Source: Lactobacillus sp. ESL0246 (GTDB taxonomy: Bacteria > Bacillota > Bacilli > Lactobacillales > Lactobacillaceae). From it: a DNA stretch of 64,000 bases. Each line of letters starts with the position of its first letter. Position 1 is the first letter of the stretch. The stretch lies in contig NZ_REHC01000012.1 of NCBI RefSeq assembly GCF_003692965.1, positions 62,001 through 126,000 on the forward strand, in the 5' to 3' direction. Below are positions 23,354 through 32,965 of the stretch, piece by piece. A program made the position numbers and the translations under genes. The notes under the pieces are model-generated. The model was not told the origin of the DNA and did no database searches. It worked only from the letters and a program-made list of their open reading frames with translations.

Positions 23354-25159
23354 ATGACAATTCCTAAAAGAACGCAAGTTCCAACTAAACTTAAGTGGGA
23401 CCTTACTCGTGTTTTTAAATCTGACAATGAGTGGATAGCCGAATACCAACAAATCAAACAAGAAATTCCCACTTTATCTAAGTTACGCTCTGACTTTATA
23501 TCATCTGGTCAAAAACTATATACTGGTTTAACCAAAATTCTTGATATACGCAGGCGCCTTGAAAAAGTCTATACTTATGCCACTATGGCAAGTGATGTTG
23601 ATACAAGTAATACACATTATCTGGGGTATGTTGCGCAAGCACAAACTCTTGCTAATGAATTTGAATCAGTTACCGCTTTTATCAATCCTACTATTTTAAA
23701 TCTTTCTCCAGAAAAATTGCATAAATTTATGCAACAAGAGCCGTATTTAAATAAGTATCAGCATCTGCTTGATGAAATTATTCAAATGAAACCACATACC
23801 TTATCTTCTAATGATGAGAAATTGATTGCAGCGGCGGGAGATGCCCTAGAAAATCCCGAAAATACTTATAATGTATTAACAAACTCCGATATGGAATACG
23901 GTTATGTCCAAAACGATGATGGTGAAATGGTGCAATTGTCTGATGGCCTATATTCGCTGTTAATTCAATCGCAAAAGCGTGAAGTGCGACATGATGCCTT
24001 TGATTCAATGTATGCAACTTATGGGCAATTTCAAAATACTCTTGCATCAACATTGGCAGGCGTTGTCAAAAAGCATAATTATCTCGCTAATATTCATCAT
24101 TATGATTCGGCTTGCAATAATGCCCTAAGTGAAAATTGTATTCCTAAAGTAGTATATGATACCTTAATCAAAGAAGTAGACGACCATCTTAACTTGCTAC
24201 ACGACTACGTATTTTTACGTAAGCAGCTTTTACAACTTGATGACTTACAAATGTGGGACATGTATGTGCCACTGACTGGCACGCCCTCTCTTTCTTATAC
24301 TTTTGATCAAGCCAAAAGCAAAGCAAAAGAAGCTCTAGAGCCTCTCGGAAGTGATTATCTCAAACAAGTCGATTACATTTTTAACAACCGCGTTATCGAT
24401 GTCGTTGAGTCACAACATAAGGTAATAGGTGCCTATTCTGGCGGTAGCTATGACACAGATGCTTATGAATTACTCAATTGGAATGATAGCGTTGATTCTC
24501 TTTACACATTAGTCCATGAAACCGGTCATTCTGTTCATAGCATGTATACTAGACAAAATCAGCCTTACGCCTATGGCGATTACCCTATTTTTGTAGCAGA
24601 AATTGCTTCAACTACTAACGAAAATATTTTAACTGAATATTTTCTCAATCATCTTACTGAACCAAAAGAGCGCGCTTTTATACTTAATTACTATCTTGAT
24701 TCCTTTAAAGGTACCTTATTCAGACAAACCCAATTTGCTGAATTTGAACAGTATATCCATGAAATGGATGCTCAAGGTGAACCATTAACCGCAGACTTTT
24801 TTAATGACGCTTACGGCAAATTAAATCAGCGTTATTATGGGGATGCTGTTGAAGAACATAGTGATATTGATAAAGAGTGGGCCCGAATCCCTCATTTTTA
24901 TTATAACTTTTACGTTTATCAGTACGCGACAGGTTTTGCTGCAGCGACAGCACTAGCTAACAACATAGTCCACGGAACTTATACACAAAAAGAAAACTAC
25001 ATTAATTTTTTGAAATCCGGTTCAAGTAATTATCCAGTTGAAATCATGAAAAAAGCAGGAGTAGACATGACCAAGCCCGATTATTTGGAGGAAGCTTTTA
25101 AAACTTTTGCTCAACGCCTTGAGGAATTCAAAAGTATTATCAAAAACAATTTTAAATAA
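23354..25159 (+). CDS. pepF: oligoendopeptidase F
   Basis: A 601-residue cytosolic M3B zinc metallopeptidase that cleaves medium-size peptides (about 7-17 residues) in lactic acid bacteria. The zinc motif HETGH is in LVHETGHSVHSMY, with the third ligand in the following FVAEIASTTNE. The N-terminus RTQVPTKLKWDLTRVF and the C-terminal PHFYYNFYVYQYATGFAAA are typical of PepF. The ATG at 23354 has AAAGGAG upstream; an earlier in-frame ATG at 23309 has none. It is monocistronic and ends at a bidirectional terminator. Confidence 0.95.
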   Translation: MTIPKRTQVPTKLKWDLTRVFKSDNEWIAEYQQIKQEIPTLSKLRSDFISSGQKLYTGLTKILDIRRRLEKVYTYATMASDVDTSNTHYLGYVAQAQTLANEFESVTAFINPTILNLSPEKLHKFMQQEPYLNKYQHLLDEIIQMKPHTLSSNDEKLIAAAGDALENPENTYNVLTNSDMEYGYVQNDDGEMVQLSDGLYSLLIQSQKREVRHDAFDSMYATYGQFQNTLASTLAGVVKKHNYLANIHHYDSACNNALSENCIPKVVYDTLIKEVDDHLNLLHDYVFLRKQLLQLDDLQMWDMYVPLTGTPSLSYTFDQAKSKAKEALEPLGSDYLKQVDYIFNNRVIDVVESQHKVIGAYSGGSYDTDAYELLNWNDSVDSLYTLVHETGHSVHSMYTRQNQPYAYGDYPIFVAEIASTTNENILTEYFLNHLTEPKERAFILNYYLDSFKGTLFRQTQFAEFEQYIHEMDAQGEPLTADFFNDAYGKLNQRYYGDAVEEHSDIDKEWARIPHFYYNFYVYQYATGFAAATALANNIVHGTYTQKENYINFLKSGSSNYPVEIMKKAGVDMTKPDYLEEAFKTFAQRLEEFKSIIKNNFK

Positions 25160-25166
25160 CAAAAAC

Positions 25167-25205
25167 AAAAATCACTTTCTCATTTTATATAGGAAAGTGA
25201 TTTTT
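25167..25205. terminator. bidirectional terminator
   Basis: AAAAATCACTTTC and GAAAGTGATTTTT form a 13-bp perfect stem between the convergent pepF and M20 peptidase genes. Confidence 0.92.
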
Positions 25206-25212
25206 GATTATA

Positions 25213-26355
25213 TTAAACCCGCTCCTGCCAGAAGCGCCATGCAAGCTTTTGATATAACTTGCAGCCATCAAGATAATCTGCTACTTCAATAAATTCATTT
25301 GGTTGATGATCAGTTTTACCTTCCGCTGGCCCTAAAATAATTACAGGAAAATTACCAGCCTGAATATATTCAGAGGCATCAGTCGCACCTGTTCCTGCTG
25401 TAAATTCGCAGTCTTTACCAAATTCTTGCTGAACAACTTCTTGTGCCAATCTGGCTAATTGACTATTAGATTGATCTGGTAGGGGTACTTCAGGATAACT
25501 GTAACGAATTGAAAGCTTTGCTCCTTGAGAATTTAATTTTGCAATTATCTGTTCTAACTCACCACAAATTTGATCATTCGGATATTTCGGAGTTGTCCGA
25601 ATATTACCGGAAAGCCAAGCCTGATCTGGCACAGAATTAATTTGATTACCACCCTGAATCTGACTAATTACATGTGTCAAAGAACCTAAAATAGGATCTT
25701 TTTCTTGGTGACCATCCATTAAAGATTGCGCCTGTTGTGCAAACTGAATTAGTGGCATAATAGCATTTTTACCTTCTTGTGGGATAGAGGAATGTACGCA
25801 TTTTCCACTTGAAGACACATAATAATCAATTATACCTTTATGTGTTACTCGAATATTAAAATTGGATGGCTCACCAATAATAAGTCCGTCCAAGTCTTGA
25901 ACATAACCTTTCTTGGTTAATTGTGCAGCCCCATATTCACCAGTTTCCTCACCAACTGAAGCCAAAAGACGAATTCGACCAGGTAACTTTTTGCCACTCT
26001 CAAGTAAGTCAAGCATTGATACAATCATCGCAGCTAATCCAGATTTCATATCGCTGGCTCCACGACCATAAATTTTTCCATTATAAAGCGTTGGTGTGAA
26101 CGGTGGAAATTGCCAATTGGTTTGATTCCCAGCATCTACAACATCTTCATGACCAGAAAAGCCTAATAACGGTCCCTTATTGCCTAGTGTAACAACTAAA
26201 TTATCCCGACCAGGTTCATAAGTAATACGCTCAATTTGGACTGGGTAATTAGCAAATAAAGCTGCTATATAGTCTGCCACTAAGCTTTCATGATCGTTCG
26301 CCGAATCAATTGCTAATAAATCAGTCAAAATCTTTATTGCACGCTTCTCATCCAC
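25213..26355 (-). CDS. M20 peptidase/deacylase, ArgE/DapE family
   Basis: A 380-residue zinc-dependent amidohydrolase. Motifs: GFSGHEDVVDAG (first metal ligand), YGRGASDMKSG (bridging Asp), ASVGEETGEYGA (catalytic Glu and ligand), and a C-terminal TDHQPNEFI with the last His. GTGATDASEYIQAGNFPVI is typical of the succinyl-diaminopimelate desuccinylase-like ArgE/DapE branch. It starts at a GTG after AGAGGG. It lies 13 nt downstream of a GlnQ-type ATPase gene in one operon with an amino-acid ABC transporter. This suggests hydrolysis of an imported N-acylated amino acid or dipeptide rather than lysine synthesis. Confidence 0.83.
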   Translation of the reverse strand: MDEKRAIKILTDLLAIDSANDHESLVADYIAALFANYPVQIERITYEPGRDNLVVTLGNKGPLLGFSGHEDVVDAGNQTNWQFPPFTPTLYNGKIYGRGASDMKSGLAAMIVSMLDLLESGKKLPGRIRLLASVGEETGEYGAAQLTKKGYVQDLDGLIIGEPSNFNIRVTHKGIIDYYVSSSGKCVHSSIPQEGKNAIMPLIQFAQQAQSLMDGHQEKDPILGSLTHVISQIQGGNQINSVPDQAWLSGNIRTTPKYPNDQICGELEQIIAKLNSQGAKLSIRYSYPEVPLPDQSNSQLARLAQEVVQQEFGKDCEFTAGTGATDASEYIQAGNFPVIILGPAEGKTDHQPNEFIEVADYLDGCKLYQKLAWRFWQERV

Positions 26356-26368
26356 AATTTTCCCTCTC

Positions 26369-27115
26369 TTACGTTTCTAATACCTTCGCCAAAAAGTCTT
26401 GAGCCCTTTGTGTTTTTGGTTGTGAGAAAAATTCTTCTGGTTTCGCCTTTTCTTGGATATAGCCATCAGCCATGAACCAAATTTCATCAGCAACGTTTTT
26501 GGCAAACCCCATCTCATGCGTTACAACAACCATCGTCATTCCTTTTTGTGCTAAATCCTGCATTACTTTAAGAACTTCACCAACCATCTCGGGATCAAGT
26601 GCAGACGTAGGTTCATCAAATAACATTACTTCTGGTCCCATTGCTAAGGCTCGCGCAATAGCAACCCGCTGTTGTTGCCCTCCAGAAAGACTGGCTGGAA
26701 AAGTATCAGCCTTATCTTCCAGTCCCACTTGTTTTAAGAGCTCAATTCCCGTTGCTGTAGCCTCTTTATCACTAACATGCTTAACTTTCATCGGAGCTAA
26801 CTTAATATTTTCAATAATACTCATATGGGGAAATAAATTAAACTGTTGGAAAACCATACCCATTTTTTCACGTAAAGTATCAAGTTGATTTTCACTTAAA
26901 GCTGTTAACTCTTTGTTTTTAAATAAAACTTTCCCCGCAGTTGGCTGATCCAACAAGTTAATACAACGTAAAAAGGTACTTTTACCAGCACCAGATGGTC
27001 CAACTAAACAAATAACCTGACCATCCCGAACCTCAGCATTAATATCCTTTAAAATGTCATTTTGACCAAACGATTTTTTTAAATGTTCAACTTTAATCAC
27101 TGTCTCATTAGTCAT
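26369..27115 (-). CDS. polar amino-acid ABC transporter ATPase (GlnQ type)
   Basis: A 248-residue ABC ATPase with GPSGAGKST (Walker A), [10 protein letters not shown] (Q-loop), [15 protein letters not shown] (signature), [14 protein letters not shown] (Walker B) and VVVTHE (H-loop). The pattern [18 protein letters not shown] is typical of the glutamine/histidine/cystine group. Its start overlaps the end of the permease-binding-protein fusion gene by 8 nt, so the two are translationally coupled. Confidence 0.92.
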   Translation of the reverse strand: MTNETVIKVEHLKKSFGQNDILKDINAEVRDGQVICLVGPSGAGKSTFLRCINLLDQPTAGKVLFKNKELTALSENQLDTLREKMGMVFQQFNLFPHMSIIENIKLAPMKVKHVSDKEATATGIELLKQVGLEDKADTFPASLSGGQQQRVAIARALAMGPEVMLFDEPTSALDPEMVGEVLKVMQDLAQKGMTMVVVTHEMGFAKNVADEIWFMADGYIQEKAKPEEFFSQPKTQRAQDFLAKVLET

Positions 27116-28601
27116 GTTTCATTTTCCTTTCAAATACTTTCATTAAACTGGATAAACTAAAAGTAATAATAAAGTATAAAATCATCGTAATGACTAAGGG
27201 CATAACACCTCGATAAGTATCCGCTTGAACAATTCGCGATTGGTAAATTAAATCCTTAACTCCAATGACTGATACAATTGAACTTTCTTTAATAAGGGAA
27301 ACAAATTCATTACCAAGAGCTGGCCAAATATTTTTCATTGCTTGAGGCATAATCACATAACGCATTGTTGCTGAGCGAGAAAGCCCTAATGAACGTGAAG
27401 CCTCTGTTTGTCCTTTGGCAATTGAACTAACCCCCGAACGAATTACTTCAGCCACATAAGCAGCAGAATTAAGAGCAACAGCAATGATTCCTGATAATAG
27501 TGCTGGAATATTAATAATTAGCCCTAACCCGAAATAAATAAAAAGCAACTGTACCATTAATGGCGTTCCCCGGACAAATTCAATATAGGCCGTAGCAATT
27601 GTATGAGCAAATTGATTATGGCTTAACCGCATTAGCGCTAAGATTGCTCCAAGTAAGAAGCCAAAGAAAACCGAAATTGCTGAAATGAATAAAGTATACC
27701 CCACACCAGCTATAAAGAAATCCTTATATGCCCACATTGAATTAGAGGCCTTAGTAGCCTTTTGGTTTTTACCATTGGTCAAATATTTACCAGCTTTAGG
27801 TAAATAAACCTGATTAATCAGGTCTTTTTGTTTAATTTCTGCTATCGACTTATTAGCTGCATTCACTAAGCTCTTTGCCCCCTTATGAAAGGCAATTGCT
27901 GAGCCAGCTGAATCAACTTTAAAGCCTGATGGAATAGCAGTAATACCAGAAGTATTTTTTGCAAAAGCACCGGCAGTAGCCGTATCAACGGCAACAGCAT
28001 CAAACTTTTTGGTTTGCAAACCTAAAATCAAATCACTATCTTTATCCATTGTTTTTAATGTAACTTTTTTAGCCTGCTGCTTAATAAGCGTAGCCTGTAA
28101 ACTACCGGTTTGTGCACCAATTGCCTTGCCGGCAAATGAGTGATAATCATGATATTTATTCTTATCGGAAGTTCTAATTAAAAGATCCTGGCCACTTTTG
28201 TAATATGCATGACTGAAGTCTACACTTTGTGCCCGTTTTGGCGTTGCATCCATACCGGAAATAACCATATCAAGTTTGCCGGTTTCTAATGCTACCAGTA
28301 ATGAATCAAAGTCCATTGTCCGGACAACCAGCTTAACACCTAAATCACGCGCCACCTTTTTTCCGATTTCAACATCGATTCCTTCGACTTTCGACTTGCC
28401 ATTAATATTTTTGACAAATTCATATGGAGGAAAATCAGGACTAGTCCCCATTATCAGTTCGCCTTTTTGTTTAACTTTTTGTAAATAATTATCTGTCACC
28501 TTGGGTGCTGTTTTACTAGCAGCACCAACATTTTGCGGGATTATGGTTAGTAGTATCATTAACAATAGAATACTTTCAAGCCATTTCCATGCTTTTTTCA
28601 T
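27108..28601 (-). CDS. amino-acid ABC transporter, fused substrate-binding protein and permease
   Basis: A fusion of about 497 residues. It has a signal peptide ([18 protein letters not shown]), an SBP_bac_3 binding domain (about 35-280, with [17 protein letters not shown] and [15 protein letters not shown]) and a three- to five-helix permease (about 290-495). The permease carries the EAA loop [20 protein letters not shown]. With the ATPase downstream it forms a complete glutamine/glutamate/polar amino-acid importer in two genes, a common lactic acid bacterial design. The ATG at 28601 follows GGAGG; an upstream in-frame Met at 28682 would disrupt the signal peptide. Confidence 0.93.
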   Translation of the reverse strand: MKKAWKWLESILLLMILLTIIPQNVGAASKTAPKVTDNYLQKVKQKGELIMGTSPDFPPYEFVKNINGKSKVEGIDVEIGKKVARDLGVKLVVRTMDFDSLLVALETGKLDMVISGMDATPKRAQSVDFSHAYYKSGQDLLIRTSDKNKYHDYHSFAGKAIGAQTGSLQATLIKQQAKKVTLKTMDKDSDLILGLQTKKFDAVAVDTATAGAFAKNTSGITAIPSGFKVDSAGSAIAFHKGAKSLVNAANKSIAEIKQKDLINQVYLPKAGKYLTNGKNQKATKASNSMWAYKDFFIAGVGYTLFISAISVFFGFLLGAILALMRLSHNQFAHTIATAYIEFVRGTPLMVQLLFIYFGLGLIINIPALLSGIIAVALNSAAYVAEVIRSGVSSIAKGQTEASRSLGLSRSATMRYVIMPQAMKNIWPALGNEFVSLIKESSIVSVIGVKDLIYQSRIVQADTYRGVMPLVITMILYFIITFSLSSLMKVFERKMKHD

Positions 28602-28949
28602 TGTTTTCCCTCCGTGTATGTAATAAAAATAATTATAATAATCAAAAAATAAAAGTACAACGACTAATTCAAAATTCGGCATAGATAGCAGTCATCCAAA
28701 GAACCTACCACAAAAATATAATAATTTAATTATATAATTTTAGTTAATTGATAACAAAAATAAATAAATATAATTATAATTTAATTTATTTTATAGAATT
28801 ACAATTTAAATTTCAATATTTTAGTAAGTCTCCTAAATTTGATTATAATAAAAACCCCGAAGTTGTCCTAACTTCGGGGTTTTTATCAATTTTTACAATA
28901 GTGATTTTTTTCAAAATTAAACAACGCCCATTAACAGGCAAACAATTAA
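28602..28949. other. intergenic region between the amino-acid transporter and the oxidase gene
   Basis: About 350 nt, extremely AT-rich from 28690 to 28850. It must hold the promoter of the transporter operon on the minus strand, but no clear -35/-10 pair stands out. The only sharp feature is the hairpin at 28851-28883. Confidence 0.5.
28851..28883. terminator. terminator of the alpha-hydroxy acid oxidase gene
   Basis: AAAACCCCGAAGTT and AACTTCGGGGTTTT form a 14-bp perfect stem with a 5-nt loop. It is followed by T on the plus strand and by TTATTATAATC on the minus strand. It lies 67 nt beyond the oxidase stop. Confidence 0.9.
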
Positions 28950-30179
28950 TTATGAATGAGATGCACCTGAAACAGTATCCGAGTCATCTACTTTCATTTG
29001 ATTTTCTTTTGTGACAGGATATGGCTTAATCCTTGTAGGATCAGTATTTGATCTCAAATTATCAGCCGTATAGTTAATATGCGTTATTCTTGCTCGTTTC
29101 ACATCTTCAATCGTCTTACAACCAGTTAATTGCATATCGATCAATAATTCCTTATTTAGTTGCTCAATTACCGATTGAACTCCTTTTGCTCCACCTAATG
29201 CTAACCCATAGAGGTATGGCCGGCCAATCCCAACAAGATCGGCACCAAGTGCCAATGCCTTAAAGACATGTGAACCGCGCCGAACTCCTGAATCAAAGAT
29301 GATTGGTACACGATGATTAACCGCCTTAGCAATTTCTGGAAGCATATCGATTGTTGCAGGCCCACAATCAACTTCACGACCACCATGGTTAGTGACAACG
29401 ATTCCGTCAGCACCGGCACCCATTGCAAGATAAGCATCTTCAGCACACATAACACCCTTAACAAAAACAGGCAGCCCTGACATTTCTTTAATCCGTTTCA
29501 CATCCTCCGGACCAATCTTTTGAGCAGATGAAGCATACATTTGAGCGACTGTTTGACCTTCACCCTTAGCACCCTGGTAACGAGTAAAGAAATCTAACGG
29601 TACTGGATAAGCAAACTTAGTTCGTAAATTAGCTTCTCTAAATCCTGAAACTAATGCGTCAACTGTTAAAAAGATTCCCTTGTAGCCGGCTTTTTTGACT
29701 GCATCAAAGACCATTTTATTGAAATCCCAATCTTTACTGAGATATAGTTGGAAAAAGCGTGGTGCTTCTGGAGCAGCAGCAGCAATATCTTCAACGCTCT
29801 TGTTAGCATAGGTACTAGAGCTAAACAATGCTCCGGCAGCGGCAGCACCTATCTGTGTTGCAACTTCAGCATCTTTATGTGCAATTCCATGACAAGCTAT
29901 CGGTGAAATCATAACCGGGGTCTTTAATTTCATGCCCATAAATTCAGTATCAAGCTGAGGATCTGTCATATTAGTCAAAGCACGCGGAATAATTTGGAAA
30001 TGATTAAACGCGGTCGTATTGTTTCTCCAAGTCCATTCATTCTCTGAACCAGAAGCAATGTAGTAGTATGCACCTTCAGGCATAACGTTCTTTGCACGTT
30101 CCTCAAGTTCATCAAGATTAATCATATTAATCGCTTCATCGCGATCACTTTGCGGAAAACCGTTGTAATAGGATGTCAT
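28950..30179 (-). CDS. lox: FMN-dependent L-lactate oxidase-like alpha-hydroxy acid oxidase with flavinylation-like tail
   Basis: A 409-residue TIM-barrel FMN enzyme of the glycolate/lactate oxidase family. Close matches to Aerococcus lactate oxidase include YYYIASGSENEWTWR, ISPIACHGIAH, the catalytic NHGGR (His265, Arg268) and FDSGVRRGSHVFKALALGAD. It would oxidise L-lactate to pyruvate, passing electrons to O2 or another acceptor. The family fold normally ends near residue 372; here about 37 extra residues form a polar tail ending DTVSGASHS. D401-S407 matches the ApbE FMN-attachment consensus. AAAGGAG precedes the ATG. It is monocistronic, with a cre-like site at its promoter. Confidence 0.9.
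   Translation of the reverse strand: MTSYYNGFPQSDRDEAINMINLDELEERAKNVMPEGAYYYIASGSENEWTWRNNTTAFNHFQIIPRALTNMTDPQLDTEFMGMKLKTPVMISPIACHGIAHKDAEVATQIGAAAAGALFSSSTYANKSVEDIAAAAPEAPRFFQLYLSKDWDFNKMVFDAVKKAGYKGIFLTVDALVSGFREANLRTKFAYPVPLDFFTRYQGAKGEGQTVAQMYASSAQKIGPEDVKRIKEMSGLPVFVKGVMCAEDAYLAMGAGADGIVVTNHGGREVDCGPATIDMLPEIAKAVNHRVPIIFDSGVRRGSHVFKALALGADLVGIGRPYLYGLALGGAKGVQSVIEQLNKELLIDMQLTGCKTIEDVKRARITHINYTADNLRSNTDPTRIKPYPVTKENQMKVDDSDTVSGASHS
28959..28979 (-). other. ApbE-type flavinylation motif at the C-terminus of the lactate oxidase
   Basis: These codons encode DTVSGAS, residues 401-407 of 409, followed by His-Ser. The tail of the multicopper oxidase ends the same way (DSLSGAS-His-His). 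Ser407 would carry FMN in addition to the active-site FMN. Modification is inferred. Confidence 0.5.
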
Positions 30180-30228
30180 TTTTTAAAACTCCTTTTGTTA
30201 ATTCTATTCAATAAACTACACAACTATC

Positions 30229-30250
30229 ATTATACATAAAATCGCTTACA
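30229..30250 (-). promoter_or_regulatory. -10 box and cre-like site of the oxidase gene
   Basis: On the minus strand TGTAAGCGATTTTA (30250-30237) fits the cre consensus TGWAANCGNTNWCA at 13 of 14 positions and lies directly before a perfect TATAAT (30234-30229). The -35 region is weak. Carbon catabolite control is likely. Confidence 0.55.
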
Positions 30251-30326
30251 CAGGTTAGTTGAATTTCAATATGTTCGCCTATTCTAGTGAAAACAATTAC
30301 ATTTATCTTGTAAATATTATCTTCAC

Positions 30327-31124
30327 TTATAAATTATGTCTAATAACACTGACAAAGTAAGCAATAAGATAAATAATCACTTCAATTAGTGCAATAAAAA
30401 ATGTTACTGGTAAATTGGTTATAAACCCAAGATAGAGCCCAAGCCAAACACCTAATAATGCAAAGAAAACTGACCAAGCCAACATTGCCGGAATAGTCTT
30501 GCCAATATAACTAGCAATTGATGGCGGAAGGGTCAACAAAATAAATACTAACAATGATCCCACAATTTGAGCCCCAATTGAAACCGACATCGCCAAAGTC
30601 ACCAAGAAAATCAAACTAACTAAGCCGGTTTTGACACCGTGAGCAAGTGCACCAATATGATCAAAAGAGTCAAAATTCAATTGTCTTTGAATAACAAAAA
30701 TTAGCAATAGTACAATAATAGATAAGATAATTAATTGCCAAACCCCTTGCTTATCAACTCCAATTATACTGCCGAAAAGAATATTGGTCGCATAATTGCT
30801 ATTATTACCTGAAATTGCTAAAAACAAGACCCCTAACCCAATGAATAGCGCTGAAATTGCGCTAATTGATGATTCTTTTTGTTCACTATGCAGGGATAAC
30901 TCACCAACACTAACTGACCCTAATAAAGTAAATAGTAGCATTCCCCATAGGGGATTAATTCCCAGCCAAACTGCAAAAGCGGCTCCAGCAAAGCCAATCT
31001 CCGAAAGAGTGTGTGCTAAAAAACTAAAATTGCGCGCCACCACATAAACACCGACAATACCACAGGTAATTGCAATAAATGTACTAGCTAAAAAGGCGTT
31101 ACGCATAAATCCAAAAGCAAACAT
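30327..31124 (-). CDS. metal ABC transporter permease (Zn/Mn type)
   Basis: A 265-residue permease of the ABC-3 family with about seven to eight helices. FLAHTLSEIGFAGAAFAVWLG and LLVFILLTLPPSIASYIG are family hallmarks of ZnuB/MntB/AdcB-type proteins. Its start overlaps the stop of the ATPase gene (TAATG), showing translational coupling. Zinc or manganese cannot be told apart with certainty, but the zinc-dependent amidase in the same operon favours zinc. Confidence 0.88.
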   Translation of the reverse strand: MFAFGFMRNAFLASTFIAITCGIVGVYVVARNFSFLAHTLSEIGFAGAAFAVWLGINPLWGMLLFTLLGSVSVGELSLHSEQKESSISAISALFIGLGVLFLAISGNNSNYATNILFGSIIGVDKQGVWQLIILSIIVLLLIFVIQRQLNFDSFDHIGALAHGVKTGLVSLIFLVTLAMSVSIGAQIVGSLLVFILLTLPPSIASYIGKTIPAMLAWSVFFALLGVWLGLYLGFITNLPVTFFIALIEVIIYLIAYFVSVIRHNL

Positions 31125-31777
31125 TAATCGTAAGCCTCCTCAAATTGTGCCATTGACCCTTGTTCAATTTTATGATGATTTAAATAAAGGTAATCCTGCA
31201 TATATTTTTTTGCCAATGGCACATCATGGGTTACGAACAATACCGTAATTTTATGCTTCTGATTTAAATGTCTGATTAACTTCATTAATTCATCCTTAGC
31301 AAGTGGGTCTAGGCTTGCTGTTGCCTCATCTAAAATAATCATGTTAGGATTTTCCAGCAATGCTTGTGCTAAATATGCACGTTGTTTTTGTCCTCCTGAT
31401 GCTTCACCCATTCGAGTATTTCGAATTTGATATAAATTTGTTTCTTTAAGTTGCGCTTTAATTGCCTGCTTAATTTTACGATTCTTGATTAAGGGAGCAT
31501 TTAAGCCAACAAATGCTTCAATTGATAATGGGTATTCTGGATTAATATTGCGAAACTGTGGCACATATCCCAAACGAGTATTTGAATCAAACTTGAAATT
31601 TCCTGCTGTTGGTACTAGCATCTTCATTAAAATATTAATCAAAGTCGTTTTGCCAGTCCCATTTGGTCCCAAAAGTGCAGTCATCGATCCCTGCTTCAAT
31701 TTAAATTTTAAATTTTCAAAAATTAATTCTTGGTCAAATTTCATGGCAAGATTATTTACTTCTAAAATATCAGACAA
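31124..31777 (-). CDS. metal ABC transporter ATPase (Zn/Mn type)
   Basis: A 217-residue ABC ATPase with GPNGTGKTT (Walker A), ASGGQKQRAYLAQAL (signature), MIILDEATASLDPLA (Walker B) and LFVTHD (H-loop). It starts at a TTG with AAGGAG upstream, 22 nt after the amidase stop. It energises uptake through the permease at 30327-31124 with the binding protein at 32966-33847. Confidence 0.9.
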   Translation of the reverse strand: MSDILEVNNLAMKFDQELIFENLKFKLKQGSMTALLGPNGTGKTTLINILMKMLVPTAGNFKFDSNTRLGYVPQFRNINPEYPLSIEAFVGLNAPLIKNRKIKQAIKAQLKETNLYQIRNTRMGEASGGQKQRAYLAQALLENPNMIILDEATASLDPLAKDELMKLIRHLNQKHKITVLFVTHDVPLAKKYMQDYLYLNHHKIEQGSMAQFEEAYD

Positions 31778-31799
31778 TTTACACTCCTTACTTGGTTAT

Positions 31800-32948
31800 T
31801 CAGAAATTCCCAACTTTAACAAATTGATTTATTCCAATTTGATAATATTTGCGATTAGTTATTTTGAGTGCCCCGCCATATATTCGCACAGAATTACCGC
31901 GGAACAATTTGCCTAGATTAGTCCGATTTCCGCTTGCATCATACATATAAGCGTTATGCTTTAAAAGTCGCATTTTTCCTTCAACATTGCTGGCAACAAC
32001 ATACTGGTTTAGCCCTACTTGTAAATACTTTTTATTTTTAATTATCTTATCACCATAAATAGTAAGCTTTACACCAGCTTTTTTTAGTTCTGTAGCAGTA
32101 GCTACACCATTTTCATCATAAACTTTTGCATTGTGCATTAAAGTTTTATTTCCGATAGCTTCTGGCAAAGTTGGCTTTTGAGAAGTCTGATTATCTTTAT
32201 CATGATTACCTGAATTGTCTGGATTCTGCGTTCCCTGCGAACTTTGTGAATCTTGCGAACCTGGTTTGTCATAATAATATTTGATTAGGTCAAAAAAGTC
32301 ATCCATAGAATAGCCCCATTTGGCAAAATAACCATCAGGATCGCCATGATCCGTTCCACCAAGAAACTGCGATACAGCACGATGTGACCAAACTGTTCCT
32401 TGACCTGTATGTACAGCATTAACGGGAACAATATTATATCTGTGCATAATTTGAGCCACATAAATTGCATCATTGTTTATACTCTTAGTAAAATCAGTAA
32501 GATTGTTTTCTTCGCATAATTCTACTTGGAAAAAGCGATTGTTGGCGATAGGACCGGCTCCCCAAACACCATATGCTGGCGTCATCATCTGAATAACACC
32601 ATTATGGTCGACAAAGGCATGTACATAAGAATAAATATTCATCCATTCACGATTGAAATAGACCGCCTCATCATGTGCACTAGCATTAGGAGTTGCTGTT
32701 TCATGAATGACAACTCCTTCAGGTTTACCATTACGATAATTTAACGGATTGTCTGTATAAAAACAGTTGTACTTAATCCCCTCCTGCTGCAACATTTGCT
32801 GCAGATAGGTCAGACTGCCATAACTTTCCTGTTTAGCATTATTATTTATTGTACTACCCTGGGCACTAGCATGAACTTCCACCACTCTAGCTGTTAGCAT
32901 CGTACTCATTCCGATAACCATAGCTATCGTAGCAATTAATTTTTTCAT
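31800..32948 (-). CDS. N-acetylmuramoyl-L-alanine amidase with C-terminal SH3-like repeats
   Basis: A 382-residue secreted wall hydrolase. It has a signal peptide (MKKLIATIAMVIGMSTML) and an Amidase_2 domain with zinc-ligand candidates in VVIHETATP, YSYVHAFVDH and GGTDHGDPDGYF. A Ser/Gln/Asn-rich linker (SQDSQSSQGTQNPDNSGNH) follows, then two SH3-like modules of about 50 residues at the C-terminus (each with YLQVGLNQYV- or YYQIGINQFV-type ends) for wall binding. The ATG at 32948 follows GAGGAAA. It is placed between the binding protein and ATPase genes of a metal ABC transporter, an unusual position that predicts co-regulation with zinc supply. Confidence 0.9.
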   Translation of the reverse strand: MKKLIATIAMVIGMSTMLTARVVEVHASAQGSTINNNAKQESYGSLTYLQQMLQQEGIKYNCFYTDNPLNYRNGKPEGVVIHETATPNASAHDEAVYFNREWMNIYSYVHAFVDHNGVIQMMTPAYGVWGAGPIANNRFFQVELCEENNLTDFTKSINNDAIYVAQIMHRYNIVPVNAVHTGQGTVWSHRAVSQFLGGTDHGDPDGYFAKWGYSMDDFFDLIKYYYDKPGSQDSQSSQGTQNPDNSGNHDKDNQTSQKPTLPEAIGNKTLMHNAKVYDENGVATATELKKAGVKLTIYGDKIIKNKKYLQVGLNQYVVASNVEGKMRLLKHNAYMYDASGNRTNLGKLFRGNSVRIYGGALKITNRKYYQIGINQFVKVGNF

Positions 32949-32965
32949 TTTTATTTCCTCATATA

